DNA from: Hermodice carunculata
Lineage: Eukaryota; Annelida; Polychaeta; Eunicida; Amphinomidae
Length of the DNA stretch: 64,000 nt
Direction of reading: 5' to 3'
Assembly: GCA_964020975.1 (NCBI GenBank)
Contig: OZ026615.1
Span: forward strand, 84,507,989 to 84,571,988
The notes beneath the pieces are model-generated. The model worked only from the letters and a program-made list of their open reading frames with translations, made no database searches and was not told the origin of the DNA. Both the position numbers and the translations under genes were made by a program. Every line of letters begins with the position of its first letter. The first letter of the stretch is position 1. This document shows, piece after piece, positions 24,701 to 36,698 of the stretch.

Positions 24701-26936
24701 CAGCCGATGATCTTTTTACAATCAGGAAAAAAAATATTGGCTGTCACACTTTAGGGTTCTCTCCCATTTCTATATTTCTATTCAGGGGGAGCTCTTTTCA
24801 ACAAATGCATAAAAACATAATAATTATCCCTGGTTCAAAATTGACTAACTACTACACACCGTTTGTTTTCAAATGAAAATTTTCTGTTTGTTGTCATTTC
24901 AAATTTCAAACCTTCTATCTGTTTCAATAAAAACTCGAATCAACAGATCTCACAGAAATGGTCAGAAGGAAATCATGCATTGTGATCGATTAATCCGTCT
25001 TTTCTGTCATATTACTCTACGACAAATATATGTTCATTTATTTTGCATTTTTTTCTGCCGTAAAGTTGATTTGGGCCTATCCCGACCTTGAAAGTCAGGA
25101 TGGGTAACCAAAGGGAATGTTCAAGAAAATGGAGGTGTATTAAAGCTGCGAATTCTCTCACAATGCCAGTAAACACTTTATGATTATCCGACATGCTCCT
25201 TTAACATATCCACGTGGCAATTAGCCCAAGCAAAATATGCACGGGATCTAAAGAGATACTTAGTTGCTGTAGCTGGCAAAAAGGATGTTTTTAAGATTGG
25301 TTAATAGCAACATGTCTTAAAAATTGTCTATACTGGCCTAAAATTTTACATAGAATAAAAAAGTCAAATGTTTATTATGTAAAAATCCTGCAACGAATCC
25401 TCAAACCGTCATAAAATAGCAAACTTCTTAAAATATCAACATCTTGATTTCAATGTACAATTGTTGTCTGCAATATAATTCCCCTGCTGATATACCCACA
25501 GGTACGTGTTTACTATACAGAGCGTTACTCTCCCTACCATTCATCCGTGAGACAGGTGTGTCAGCAACACCAAGGAAAACATTTCAAAGCTAATCGATCA
25601 TAATAAGGATTGCATGTTAGTAACAAGCTCGTAAATGCATTCCAGTAGCTTTGATCCTTATGTGTTTATGCCGTAAATAATCTTCATCATGCAATGAGAG
25701 TTCTATGATGCACAAACATGTACATATTCTCATTATCGTCATGCATTCATTCCTGTGTTTATAACTCAGTCAAGGATAAAACGATATGCTATTTGTCATG
25801 CGTGAGCACATGCAGTATAAAGACAGGCATAAACCTTCTCATAGATCAATAAAATATTTTGCTGAATTTAATTATCTTAATAGTTATCACGTGTCAGAAG
25901 TATTGCATATTTAATGTTCCACAGAAGGATAATAGTAACAGTTGTCAGTGGGAATCAATTGCCTCCATGGGACACTCAAGCAATGTACTCGGGGTGACAT
26001 ATGACTCAAATACTTCCATTCTGGCTTGTGAGCAAAGAGGCACTGAACCATTCTGAGGACGTTTTACAGTGCTTACACCACCATAGCTTGCTTCCGTTAT
26101 GGTTGGCAGCGAGCAATTTGCTCCACAGAGGTCAATCAAGATTAGAACACAATCTTTTCGAATATCAAATGGCTAAGTAATATCATGTTTCAGTATGGCA
26201 ATTTCAATTTTAAGTCACTGATGACGGTAATGTACATTAAGCATTGCGATGGCTAAAGTATGCAATGCTATGATACTTTAAAAATAAACCATTGGATTGT
26301 AATTACAGAAATAGGAGCACCCACGCTGATGACTGATGAGTTTAAAATTCTAGACTGATACCTGATTCAATGCAAGCAGATATCTCAAAACAGCTGCTTA
26401 CACTGGGCTGGGTACCAGATCAGTAATTTTCTGTAGTATCGAATCAATTTAATATCGTGTGATAGAAAAAAAAATTTGTTTCTAGTAGTTCGCACGACGC
26501 GCTTGTCCTCATGCTTTACATAGTTAAGTCGCTTGGTTTAGTTCCATTTCAGACTAGACTGACATTTATTGCACAACAGACTTTTCTGCCGAAAAGGAAA
26601 ATGTTGTACCCATTAAATACAAAGGCGAGTTCATATACTGAGATAATTTCATGATTCTGGTTGTGTATTGTTTGCTGGCAAGCCATTAAAGTTTCACAGG
26701 GACATTGCTTAAAATGTTAATATTTTCCTTCAGTTAATGGTTATAGTACTTTTCTCCGACCTTTTACGGGTTAAGTGTAGTTTCCAGAAATACCTGTACG
26801 ATAATGATGCTTTAGTGACTGCAGAAGCAGCTAAACTGAAAATGCTTTGCTGAATCATATGATAATAGTGGCGAGTTTTTGTGTTTCAAGGATAGTTTAA
26901 CCCACAGACACAAACAAACACACACTTTTACATCTG

Positions 26937-26938
<2 letters not shown>

Positions 26939-27012
<74 letters not shown>
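26939..27012. repeat. (TA)n microsatellite
   Basis: About 70 bp of alternating TA, some 180 bp beyond the donor of the second ApeC exon. Confidence 0.95.
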
Positions 27013-27196
27013 GAAGGAATTAGGTCCGAGAACACTACTGTCATATTCAACAATTTACAGTTGATTCAGGCATGATATGCATCGAGTTTATGCACCCTTA
27101 TGGTAGGATAAGCAAAAGGTTGTATATGAGTTAAAAAAAACAAGGACCCACCAAATATTCAATGTTTAAACTATATGCATTTAATGTTTAAGTCAC

Positions 27197-27384
27197 CTGA
27201 ATTAACATGAAGGCCTCGACGTTGGGAAACTTTAATTGATCTGTTTGGATTCTGTCATCCTTGCAGCAAAACTGAATTCGGAGTGATTTCTTTGCACTCA
27301 TTGAAACCACTGTGGGAGTAAAGCCGGAGATATCCACGTCTAATTTATTGGTTAGAGTACTATTTAACTCCCCGAGCATGAAAC
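27197..27384 (-). CDS. ApeC domain, second exon
   Basis: A 188-bp exon, acceptor gtctcaatctag (phase 1), donor GTGACT (phase 0). It encodes GFMLGELNSTLTNKLDVDI, then SLRIQFCCKDD and FPNVEAFMLIQ. The double cysteine FCC and the P..aFmL motif match the CCR.DG....P...PFyLL region of ApeC (apextrin C-terminal) domains. The splice to the 27.9-kb exon rebuilds ECPPGFMLGEL. A further exon with the closing CQ.V segment is expected at lower coordinates but was not found. Confidence 0.85.
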
Positions 27385-27746
27385 CTAGATTGAGACATAA
27401 GAATATCAGTAGTTATTACCAATATGTAACATAAGTCTGCGCAAAAACCATTTTATCGAACGTAGCAATGTCCTGTGGAAGAATACCAACAAATGTGTGA
27501 CAAATGCTAAATGCTCATAAATTAAACACATGTGTAGTATTTATTTTTCCGCTTTTTTAATGCCGTGGTCAAGCCATTAAGATTCCCATTACCTGTATTT
27601 CATCATTATAGATTGCTAGACTTGTCTTCCCAATTTTTTTAAGATTAGTTCTTAAAATGAGGATCCAAGTCAATTGTTTAAAGTAGGTATGAAGAAAAAT
27701 AGTACTGAAGATACCAGGACACACTTAATGTTGTCAATGGCTTTAC

Positions 27747-28031
27747 CTGGTGGGCATTCATTTCCATACGCATACACACAAAATGATCCCATTGGCCATG
27801 GCGGACTTCCATGTGAAAATTCGTCTTTCTTCATGCAGAAATTCAGACCAAACAGTTTTGCAGATTCCGGTCCCTTTTGGTGATACTCAATTGATCTGTT
27901 GTAGCTAAGAGCTATTGGTGACCGGAAAACTATTTTTCCCTTAAGCCACGTTGTTATTGTAGAAATAGGGCACCCAAAGTAGGTCATCGGGATGCCATAG
28001 CTGCCTTGTGGCCAGCCTGCCTCGCTTAACG
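27747..28031 (-). CDS. ApeC domain, first exon
   Basis: A 285-bp exon, phase 1-1, acceptor atttctttgaag, donor GTAAAG. It encodes GWPQGSYGIPMTYFGCP, then W.KG and NRSIEYHQKG, then LFGLNFCMKKD, and finally PPWPMGSFCVYAYGNECPPG. This is the ApeC order: WP.GSYGLP...GCP, W..G, N..S...H, FC.K, WP.GSYCIY..G..CP.G. ApeC domains occur in secreted invertebrate proteins related to apextrin; some bind bacterial cell-wall components (family knowledge). Position in the mosaic gene: after the defensin-like module. Confidence 0.92.
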
Positions 28032-28444
28032 CTTCAAAGAAATTACATAGAAATAGGCAAGAAGTAAGCAGCGCTATGCCATTAAGGCCGTACTAAAAAC
28101 TCTGTCTGGTGTAAAACGGTTGTACCCTATGGCATGAAAGAACCTAATGGGTTTTGTGTATTTATTGTTCTATTTTTCATAGTGTGGAATGTGTGCAATA
28201 TATAATCATTTCAACAGAAACAAGCTTTGATACAAGACTATGAACTTCCAGTTATACACAGATTAGGTTGGTTTATCAAATGTACAAATTGTATTCAATT
28301 GGCTTAGACACAGGTGGCTATTTATCTGATAAGATTGCGTTATTGGCGAGTCCCTATAGATATATTTTTCAAAACAAGAAATATGGTAATGACGGCGCAA
28401 TAAATTATGCCGATCGGTATATTAATTTAACGTCTATAAAGTAC

Positions 28445-28585
28445 CTTTTTGCTCCTTTTCCCAGTTACAGTTAGATTTCTCTAGACAACAGACATGTCCC
28501 CCCGGGCAAATCTTCTCAGCAAAGTGTCGGTTAGGACAACAACGCTTCTCTATACAGGTGCCACCTTGGAAGGGGCACAATTCAG
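28445..28585 (-). CDS. Small cysteine-rich, beta-defensin-like module exon
   Basis: A 141-bp exon, phase 1-1, acceptor tttctactaccag, donor GTACTT. It encodes a 47-residue module: ELCPFQGGTCIEKRCCPNRH, then ICPGGHVCCLEKSNC. The C....GG.C....CC...(n)C.GG..CC order resembles beta-defensin/big-defensin folds, with one extra cysteine in the RCC pair and one after the last CC. Whether it is an antimicrobial module or only a shared disulphide fold is inference. It is spliced between the kringle and ApeC exons with matching phases. Confidence 0.75.
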
Positions 28586-30007
28586 CTGGTAGTAGAAAGA
28601 AAAGAATATCCATATTAGTGAAATACGACTATGCTTGAACATTTAAAAGTTAATGTTTTATAATCCCGAAAAACATATAAAAAATGAAATGTCTGACAAC
28701 ATATTTTCTTCCTAAAAAAATTGTGTACTAATGAATGAAAATTGAAGTGTGGGTCCCCTGGTGTTTATATTTGTGTAAGTTTTTACAAGTCATTAAGCAG
28801 ACATTTGTCGAAGAAATTTCAATTTTGACAGCCTTTTATGCTGTTTTAAGCGATACCCATGAATTCTAAACAAATGAACAGATAAAATGCAACTATCTTA
28901 TTTGTGTACATTGATGTTCCACTATACCCATGTTACAGCAACACCTCTCAGAATGTGTTGTGCTCTTTCCATACGCATAAACTGCAATGCATTGTAATGC
29001 ATTCTATCGAAGCGACGTGTGGTGCTCAGATATACACCAACCACAATTCCCAGTGTCTCAAAACAATAATAATGCTGTGGTACAAAAGTTGCAAATTCCG
29101 GCATGTAAGCCCCCTTTTTCTTTTTCTTGTTGTTGCATACCCCCACCTCTTTATATAGCTGTACCACAAAAGTAATTTCTAGCATTTGGGTGCCCTTTCT
29201 ATCTAGCCCTTCTGGTTGGGTAGCCCCTGCCCTACATCGGATGATTTATGCCCCAATCTATTGCACATGGATTATTTATATGTGGGTTTATCCCCCAAAA
29301 CACATTGGATAGATCTCCCCAACCCTTTGTGCATTACTCCTTACGGAAAAGAGATGCTTAGGTCTTTACATTTGCTGTCATTAAAGCCACCCATTTAAAT
29401 GAACTGTAAAGCATGCCTAGTTTGAGCTACAATAGGGATATTTATATGCTTATTTTTGGTTTTGCTCAAAACGGTATTGATCAACGGGAATGAAGTAAAT
29501 CCGAGATAGGTGCATGGTGTTAGTTAGTCATGTGATTGGTGTCAGAATAAATTATATTTTTCACATTACCTAAGATATGTAGTGATTACTGTTGTTCCAT
29601 TTTAATCTTATTGAAATTATTTAGCACTTAGCTGTCAAAAATAACTGATTTCACTGTATTGGATCCAAGGCAAAAAATGTAATACTGCCAACACGTCACA
29701 AAGACATTTCATGCGTCTGCTTAAAGTATTGAAATTGCACGTTCTTCCACCAGGATGGCAATGTATACAGTCCGTTTCCTATATTGAATATAATGTTTGT
29801 GTGTGCAATATATAACTTTAAATGTGTCTTTTTACTATTTAGTCGCAAGTAGGCTGAACATAACCGAGTTAAGTCATATGAGTTTTTCCAGGGACTCATT
29901 CCTTATAAACGCAGTTACTTTCATTTTATTCTTTTTAGCAATACAAAGCATGTGATTTTCATCTAAATTAAGAGTCGGTCAGCTTTTTAGAATACTGTGT
30001 GACTCAC

Positions 30008-30207
30008 GATCTTTGCCGCAGAGTGGTATGGGACAATATTCCCACCTCTTTCCCGGGTCCGCCGTGTAACACCAAGGGCCTCCCGATTCTTGGTCCATAT
30101 TTCGGCAGTAATTTTCAATAGATTCTAGAGTGTCAAAACCAAATACTCCATACATGCGTTTTGTGTTCGAAAGTTGACTGTGTTTATGTGGAGTCTGTGA
30201 GTCCCAT
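30008..30207 (-). CDS. Kringle domain, second exon
   Basis: A 200-bp exon, acceptor atttgtttttag, donor GTGAGT, ending in phase 1. It encodes WDSQTPHKH, then ENYCRNMDQESGGPWCYTAD and KRWEYCPIPLCG, a textbook kringle C-terminal two thirds. The first base completes the CQRW codon with the upstream exon. It keeps the NYCRN and WCYT motifs and the YC.IP.C ending, so the fold should be intact. Confidence 0.95.
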
Positions 30208-30600
30208 CTAAAAACAAATTCAAATTTACAATTGGCTGGGCAGCACATATAGGACAAGTATGCGCACATGTCAACTTAAGACAAAATATTAGGACCATAA
30301 AATGCAATTAAAAAAAAATCAAACTACCCCTCCCCCCCCCAAAATGGCATTTGGTATCGTCTGAAAGGCTCTGTACTTAAACAAAAAACCTGTAACTTGT
30401 AAATACCAATAGACACAAGGAACACGCCCCTTCCCCCTAAAAATGTAACGGGATAAAGATCTTACGTCCTGCCATTTTGTCTTATGTTTTGGTGTATTAT
30501 ATAGTGCATTTCCGAATTAAGAATATTTGAGTATCTTATTCCTGCCACTCACTGTACTGAAAATATGAAAACTCAGTGCCAAAGTGCATGACAGACTTAC

Positions 30601-30682
30601 CGCTGACATACTCTTCCACTTTTGGTCACATTGGCATGACCCATATACTCCAATCCCATTGGTGTGTGTTTGCACGTTTTTT
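30601..30682 (-). CDS. Kringle domain, first exon
   Basis: An 82-bp exon, acceptor atccctacattag (phase 1), donor GTAAGT (phase 2). It encodes KTCKHTPMGLEYMGHANVTK, then SGRVCQR, the kringle start C....G..Y.G....T.SG..CQ.W. With the 30,008-30,207 exon it gives a whole kringle of normal length. The intron inside the domain is about 390 bp. Confidence 0.92.
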
Positions 30683-32632
30683 CTAATGTAGGGATAAAAA
30701 AACAAATAATCAAAAAATGTGAGTTGGTTCATTGTGGACCAGTATACTTGATTAAATTTCTTTATAATTACATACAATTATTTAATCAAAACATGGATCA
30801 TTTATAAGACTCACAATCCCATACAGTGCATTACCATCAATGTATAAGTAAGTGATGAAAAAGTAAATCACATAAGACATTTAATTTGCAATTCTTGTTG
30901 AGATGCAATATAAACAATAAAAGGTAGGGCATTTTGTTTCAAATTTCAAACCTCATTCAAACTTGACATAGAAAAATATGCAAACTACATAAGACTTGTT
31001 TTTCAGGTTGAAAAAAATCATATCACAGAACTGAAGAACAGACGTATTTCCAGCGAGGGTATTGGTAGGATGTCATGCAATTTTCTTGCAAATTCATGGT
31101 TTTTCACACAACACGTATTTAGATTGAGTGAACAGGTATTACCAGGAAACCACACTCTTGGTACTGCGTTATAGGGCTCTCTGTTGCGTATGAAGTGTCG
31201 GGGCTACAAATGTAGCTATTTCACAGTTAACCCATGCAATTTATCACACACATTCAAATATATTACAAGACGTGCTGGTATAGCAAGACTTTCCTATGTA
31301 ACAAGTTGGTGAAATTTGATATTTTGATGTCAGCAAATTAAAAGATAGAGAAGTTTTTATCTATCATAACAACATAATGTACAAATTTTCTGGCTATTGG
31401 AAAAATACTGACATACAATAAACAAAGGTTGTATCTTTAAATCATCAATCTTATTGTTTTCGCAGCATCAAAGTTTTTGGTATTATTTAGTACTCAGGTA
31501 CATTGAAGAAAGCTTCAGTGCAACAAGGTTATAAGTGTAACTTAGAACTTTTGTACACCACAGCCTTCAGCACAACAGAGTATTGTAAGTTACCCACTGT
31601 CTTTCTGTATTGCAAAACGGTCAAAGTGATTACGATAATATATTTTCTTAGTGTCCAACAGAATTAGGTCTTTATGTCAGGTTATTAGCGATTTTAGTGG
31701 TGACGGATGTCTTTGGCTAGATAATACCTTAATGCACTTGTAAAGTTATATGAAGATTTATAGTAAGGCAACATGCTGATGTTTCTTGGAACCAATGTTT
31801 GTACTAGGAAAAGCAGGGTCTGCATTTTTATGCTGTTCACTGGCACTAAGTACTTGTTATCTTCTATTTGATTTGAAGGAGTCTGTACAAGAAGCATAGA
31901 CCTGGGTTATTCTGAGCAGTTTGACATTAGTTGTTTTAGGCAATGAAATAGTTGTATAGCCCCCCTCCCCCCCCAAAAAATAAAATTTCGTTTTGCCTCA
32001 AATGATATTTTGCTGTTCCTTTTTTTCTAAACTAGTCTTTTTGTCTGAATTAGTTCTTTGTTGAATTCAACATGTTCGGACAATATCTGTGAGTATTTTT
32101 TGAGGTAAACTGGGATTAAGATTGAAAATCAATTCAAGTTATGCCCTCACAATACTAGAGACTAATACTTTGAACTTAGTTCGTTAAATCAAGGGGGTCC
32201 CACATACAAATTCTTATAATACATTTGACGCACACATCTAAGTCCCCCAACATGTGGCCTTATTTTTCATACCTTAGAAAAATCAATATATATTAAAGCA
32301 GCATGTGCAATTATGAAAATGAAGCTAAAAGAACACAAAATATTGTCAATTTGCATCTTGAAGTTACTTAAAACTAACCCTAATATTTTGTTGTCATACT
32401 GCAAAAGAGGCTCCTTGCACTTTTGAATATATGGGGTGAAGCAAAAATGAGAATTTGCGACAGAAAAATGTCAAAATGCGAAGAATGTGAGAATGAGCAA
32501 GACACGAGGGCAGCATATACAAGAATACCGGGCAGGGGGGGGGGGTACGAATGTAAAAATTGCCAAACCAAAAAACTGCACGTTTACCAATTGGAAACTT
32601 ATAAAGCTATGGACTCGTGCCGAATCCTACGC

Positions 32633-32747
<115 letters not shown>

Positions 32748-33799
32748 AAGAATTTTTGATAATAAAACAGTTCCGACTCTTTTTGTATTTGTATTGGCAG
32801 CTGCTGCTTGTCCACTGTATGGTCCTATGTTTTTCTTGTTATCATTTTATTCATGTCCATAAAAAGAGAATGTGTCGACCATATAAAATAATTCAAAATC
32901 TGATGTAGGAAATATCATGATAGAAAATGCCGTGATCTACTGGCCATAGTGTCAACAGGTAAACTGAATGACAAGAGCATGAAATGCTTTAATGGGTTTG
33001 AAGGATTATTTATTTACTCAATGGAAGTGCGGGGCTTTTGTTGTGCTCAATTAACGACCTTTTTTGGCCTAATTGTAACGTATTTAAACGTACAATTAAA
33101 CCTGATATGCATAAGTGTTTGTGTTTCAAGCTTCGCAGACATTGAAGAAGAAGCACAACCCACAACGATTACCTTAACCACGAACAACTACATAAATGGG
33201 AGTCGTCAACTACATGGGCTTCTGTTATGGCTTTTCCATGAACAGGACACACCAACAAGCAATTTTGCATAGATATTTTCAAAAAAATTGGGATCCCATG
33301 CACGAGGCTACACTATTATGTCCATTCTTATGAAATAAAAAGGGAACTTGTACCGTGTGGCAGTGAATTTTCAGTTCCGTAAATTTCGTTGTCATATTTT
33401 CCATTAATGAATTTTGGCGAATTTATTTGTCTGAAACATTCTAACCTGACAGAGTTTTGTATAAATTGGGTGGTCCGGCATTACGTTTTTAATTTTCCTG
33501 TTTACGAAAGTTACGTAAAGATAAATTAACAAAGTTGTTTTGTATGGCCACCATGTGCAATTGAAACGTGACGGTACCATTATTATTTGGAAGTGTAGAA
33601 AAAAAAGCTGAAATAAATGGCTAAACAGACCACGGCTATAATCTCATGTACTCGGATAGCTACAACACAACGAAGAATGCACCATAATGGTAAAGTCTGC
33701 TTCCTAGTAAACGGAAATACTTACAAAACGATGAACAAAAACATACAAAAACCAATGTACAATGCTGGTTGACGATATAAAACTTTCTAATATACTTGC

Positions 33800-34021
33800 C
33801 TATTTTAGCATATAAGTAGGAATACTCCTCCATAGATATTGTAAAGCAAGTCATTTTGATGATAACACATATAGTTCCCTCTTGGAAAAGAAACACTTGG
33901 CATTGAGTGTCTTGCTGGCAATACTTAGCACAAGCGTATACGTCAATGTTCTTAATTATGTCGCTATGCCCTTTTGCGTTTATGCATGACCTTGGCAAAG
34001 GTTGGAAGAAGCCATCGATAA
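33800..34021 (-). CDS. PAN/apple domain exon; GC-AG intron follows
   Basis: A 222-bp exon, phase 1-1, acceptor aatgtacatttcag-like (acatttcag), donor AG|GCAAGT. It encodes IDGFFQPLPRSCINAKGH, then VYACAKYCQQDTQCQVFLFQ, CVIIKMTC and EEYSYLYAKI. The C...C...C.....F.f....C pattern is that of PAN/apple modules, extracellular domains that bind protein or sugar. The donor is GC instead of GT with an otherwise perfect consensus. It joins the trefoil exon upstream and the kringle downstream in frame. Confidence 0.85.
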
Positions 34022-34513
34022 CTGAAATGTAAAAGGGTTTGGTTTGCTGAATGTATTAGCACAAATAATGTACATCTAAAAACTGTTTCATGTGTATATG
34101 AGCACATAGGCATCTTACAGTTCACATATATTTTATGAATTGCATTGCACGTTCAACATTTGAACGGTCAGAAAAGTTGATAAATAAAGCACAACAGCTA
34201 GTTGCAATAGTTTACAAGAGATCAGAATTTTTGCCTATGCGTGTGCATTTACACTGTCTTTAAACTTGAAGTTTGGATTGCAATGATTGGCCCCCGGAAC
34301 TAAACCATATATAACACATTATTAAGCAGCCTTTGCTAGCAAATGCAAATTCGGAGAACCAAGGTGTAAGGCAGGCGGTAAATCTGGTAGATAAATGTTA
34401 CCACACTTCTCATATATATTTTATATATTTTTTAATGTGTTAGATTATTAACCTAGTAAAGAGGTCAACTAACTGTAATATTGCTTGAGAAAGCATTCTG
34501 AAAACTCACTTAC

Positions 34514-34639
34514 TGGGCATGCTTCGGTTACGAAAACAACCATATCCCGAGAGCCAGCAGCAGCCTGTTCGTGAACATTCTTCCTGGTTGCGCCCGGGAC
34601 ATGCAACTCTTTGCATGTGGAGTATGTCTGAACATGTCT
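34514..34639 (-). CDS. Trefoil (P-type) domain exon
   Basis: A 126-bp exon, phase 1-1, acceptor gtattcgccag, donor GTAAGT. It encodes TCSDILHMQRVACPGRNQEE, then CSRTGCCWLSGYGCFRN. The six-cysteine trefoil pattern C......R..C......C...GCCw.....CF is complete. Trefoils are secreted modules linked to mucus and sugar binding. It follows the signal-peptide exon directly in frame. Confidence 0.9.
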
Positions 34640-36631
34640 CTGGCGAATACATGTGAACATAATATGTATGAGATACAAGCAGCTTAATGTAAGGAACCTG
34701 GAAAATGTGTGTTTGTTAACAGGGAATTATTTTGTCCAATTCATAACATTACATCGACCTGTTGATGATGTACCATACGACTACATTGTGTGCATTTTAC
34801 ACTTGCATATTCCTACCTTGTTGTTTGCATATAACAAGCATTTCAAATGGTGACCTGTTTTTTTTTCTCTTAAAATATTTTAATTTAATTCTCATTCATT
34901 TCTGTGAATATTATAACTGTATACAAACAGGATGCTTGGGACGATCCTATTCTCAGCTGACCAGGAATATACAGGCCGGATTTGCCCGATGACTTTGAGA
35001 AAAATATCAAGGTCAAGTTTCTTTAGGAACATCCCTACTATTGAAATATTAACATTTTCGCTCAAAAAGCTCTGGAACCATCGTTGCAAAAAAAAAAAAA
35101 AAAGAAAAAAAAAAAAAAAGGACATACGGCCAATCAGGATATGCAAGCGATACCATGAACTGAACAAAATTAGTGAATATTGAGCCTGACAACTTCATTG
35201 CCAAGAGCATGGAATTAAGGGAAAGCGGAAAATAAGGGACTCAAACCTAAGATCATAGCAAGGACCAGTATATTTTTGCCCTTACGATTTTGAAAAACAG
35301 GCTGAAAGCAGGAATAAGAGCAATTCCTAAAAGTAAACAAAATTATAAATACTGCACAACCTGATGAACTAATTAAAATCTGCAGATCACCTAAAATTTC
35401 ACTATGCAATTTTGAAGTCGTCTGAAAAGCGGTTTTGAACTAAACAAATCACAAAAACTTCAAAAGCACTCCGCCATAACCATATGACTTAATTATTGGT
35501 AGAGACCGACCCAAGGTACCCATTTTTTAAAAAGTGGATATGGCTGACAATTTTCGAGGAGTCCAAAAAATGAATTGTCACCAGACGTCTACAGACACGA
35601 ATCACCGGTCATCTTGTAAGCTCAGCTGTTGTTTGTAAAAACTAAAACACATAAGATGTGAGCTCTTTGTTTTTTCAACATTGTTGGAGATATTTATCCA
35701 ACAATGAAAACACATTGGGCTGTGGCGGAGTAAAAAGAACAGCACAGTATAGAAAAAGTAACATTCAGTCATATAGGGGGAAAAACAAAGGTCTCCACAA
35801 GTCACCTGAAAGCCATGCTGTAAAGACACATATGTCATGATACTCATTTATTATATATCACTGTCGTTTTGTGATTAAAATTACCTAACTGGTTCATACT
35901 GTTTCATTTCAATCGACAATGTAGTTAAAGAAACAATTCATTAGATAAATTTTGGAGAAAAATATGTAAGGCAAGTTATCAGCCAGTTGAACTAGATGTT
36001 ATAATTAACAAATATAACTGTCAGATTTAGACACTTTATTGAAAGTAACTACGAAGTGGCCACGCGTCCCAAAAAATTGGCCAAAGTGACACCCCTGATC
36101 ACAACAACAAGCCAAGGTCGTCAGACAAACCTGCGGAACAAAAGAATCAAAATAAGGTTATATCCCCGCAAGGGTTAAAGATTTGAGGCAACGGATTTGC
36201 AAGAGAGACGGAAATGTAAACGTGATATACGAGAGACGACAGACGAAAGACGGACGATGGATAACGACGGAATATCTGACTGACAAGCCAGTTGAGGTAA
36301 GAATATTCTGACTTCCAGATGAATATTTTCAAATATAAGGGATGCTAAACTTTCACGACCACTGGAGTCACACATATAAAAGCCCATGACTAAAACAGTT
36401 GCATGCATCAAGATTTGTAACGGGTTAATCATATATATATTCTGAAGTAGCTGGGTCAATTTCTGTCAAATTGGAAGCCTGACCCGTCACTTTATACGAA
36501 ATACAAATAACATCTTTTTAAGGGATGTAATGTTTCATACATTATGGTTTTGCAAACAAAATTCATTTGCCGCTTAACATATAGTCACAACACATGTTAA
36601 AGAGTACGTCCCTTGCAATTGCAAATCATAC

Positions 36632-36698
36632 CTGTTTGCGCATCATGTATACAAGTGGCAACTACTAAGCAGAGCGATGCTGTCCATATGTTTACCAT
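36632..36698 (-). CDS. First coding exon with signal peptide of the mosaic gene
   Basis: ATG at 36,698 begins MVNIWTASLCLVVATCIHDA then QT, a typical signal peptide: short N-region, hydrophobic SLCLVVATC core, likely cleavage after HDA or nearby. A 7-base 5' leader precedes the ATG in this exon after acceptor ttcattctag, so a non-coding first exon lies further upstream. The donor is GTATGA in phase 1, which fits the trefoil exon (junction ...AQTETCSD). Confidence 0.82.

Larger units (their letters stand above)
19560..26930. other. Long stretch without supported genes
   Basis: Apart from microsatellites at 20.5 and 21.6 kb, I see no exon with both splice sites and a recognisable domain. Candidate minus-strand frames near 20.0 and 26.0 kb contain cysteines but match nothing I know. 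The C-terminal part of the ApeC domain that begins at 28.0 kb, if present, should lie here. Confidence 0.45.

Noticed and set aside
25945-26139. Minus-strand frame with several cysteines as missing ApeC C-terminus
   Set aside because: No CQ.V-type ending and no convincing acceptor in phase 0; resemblance is too slight.
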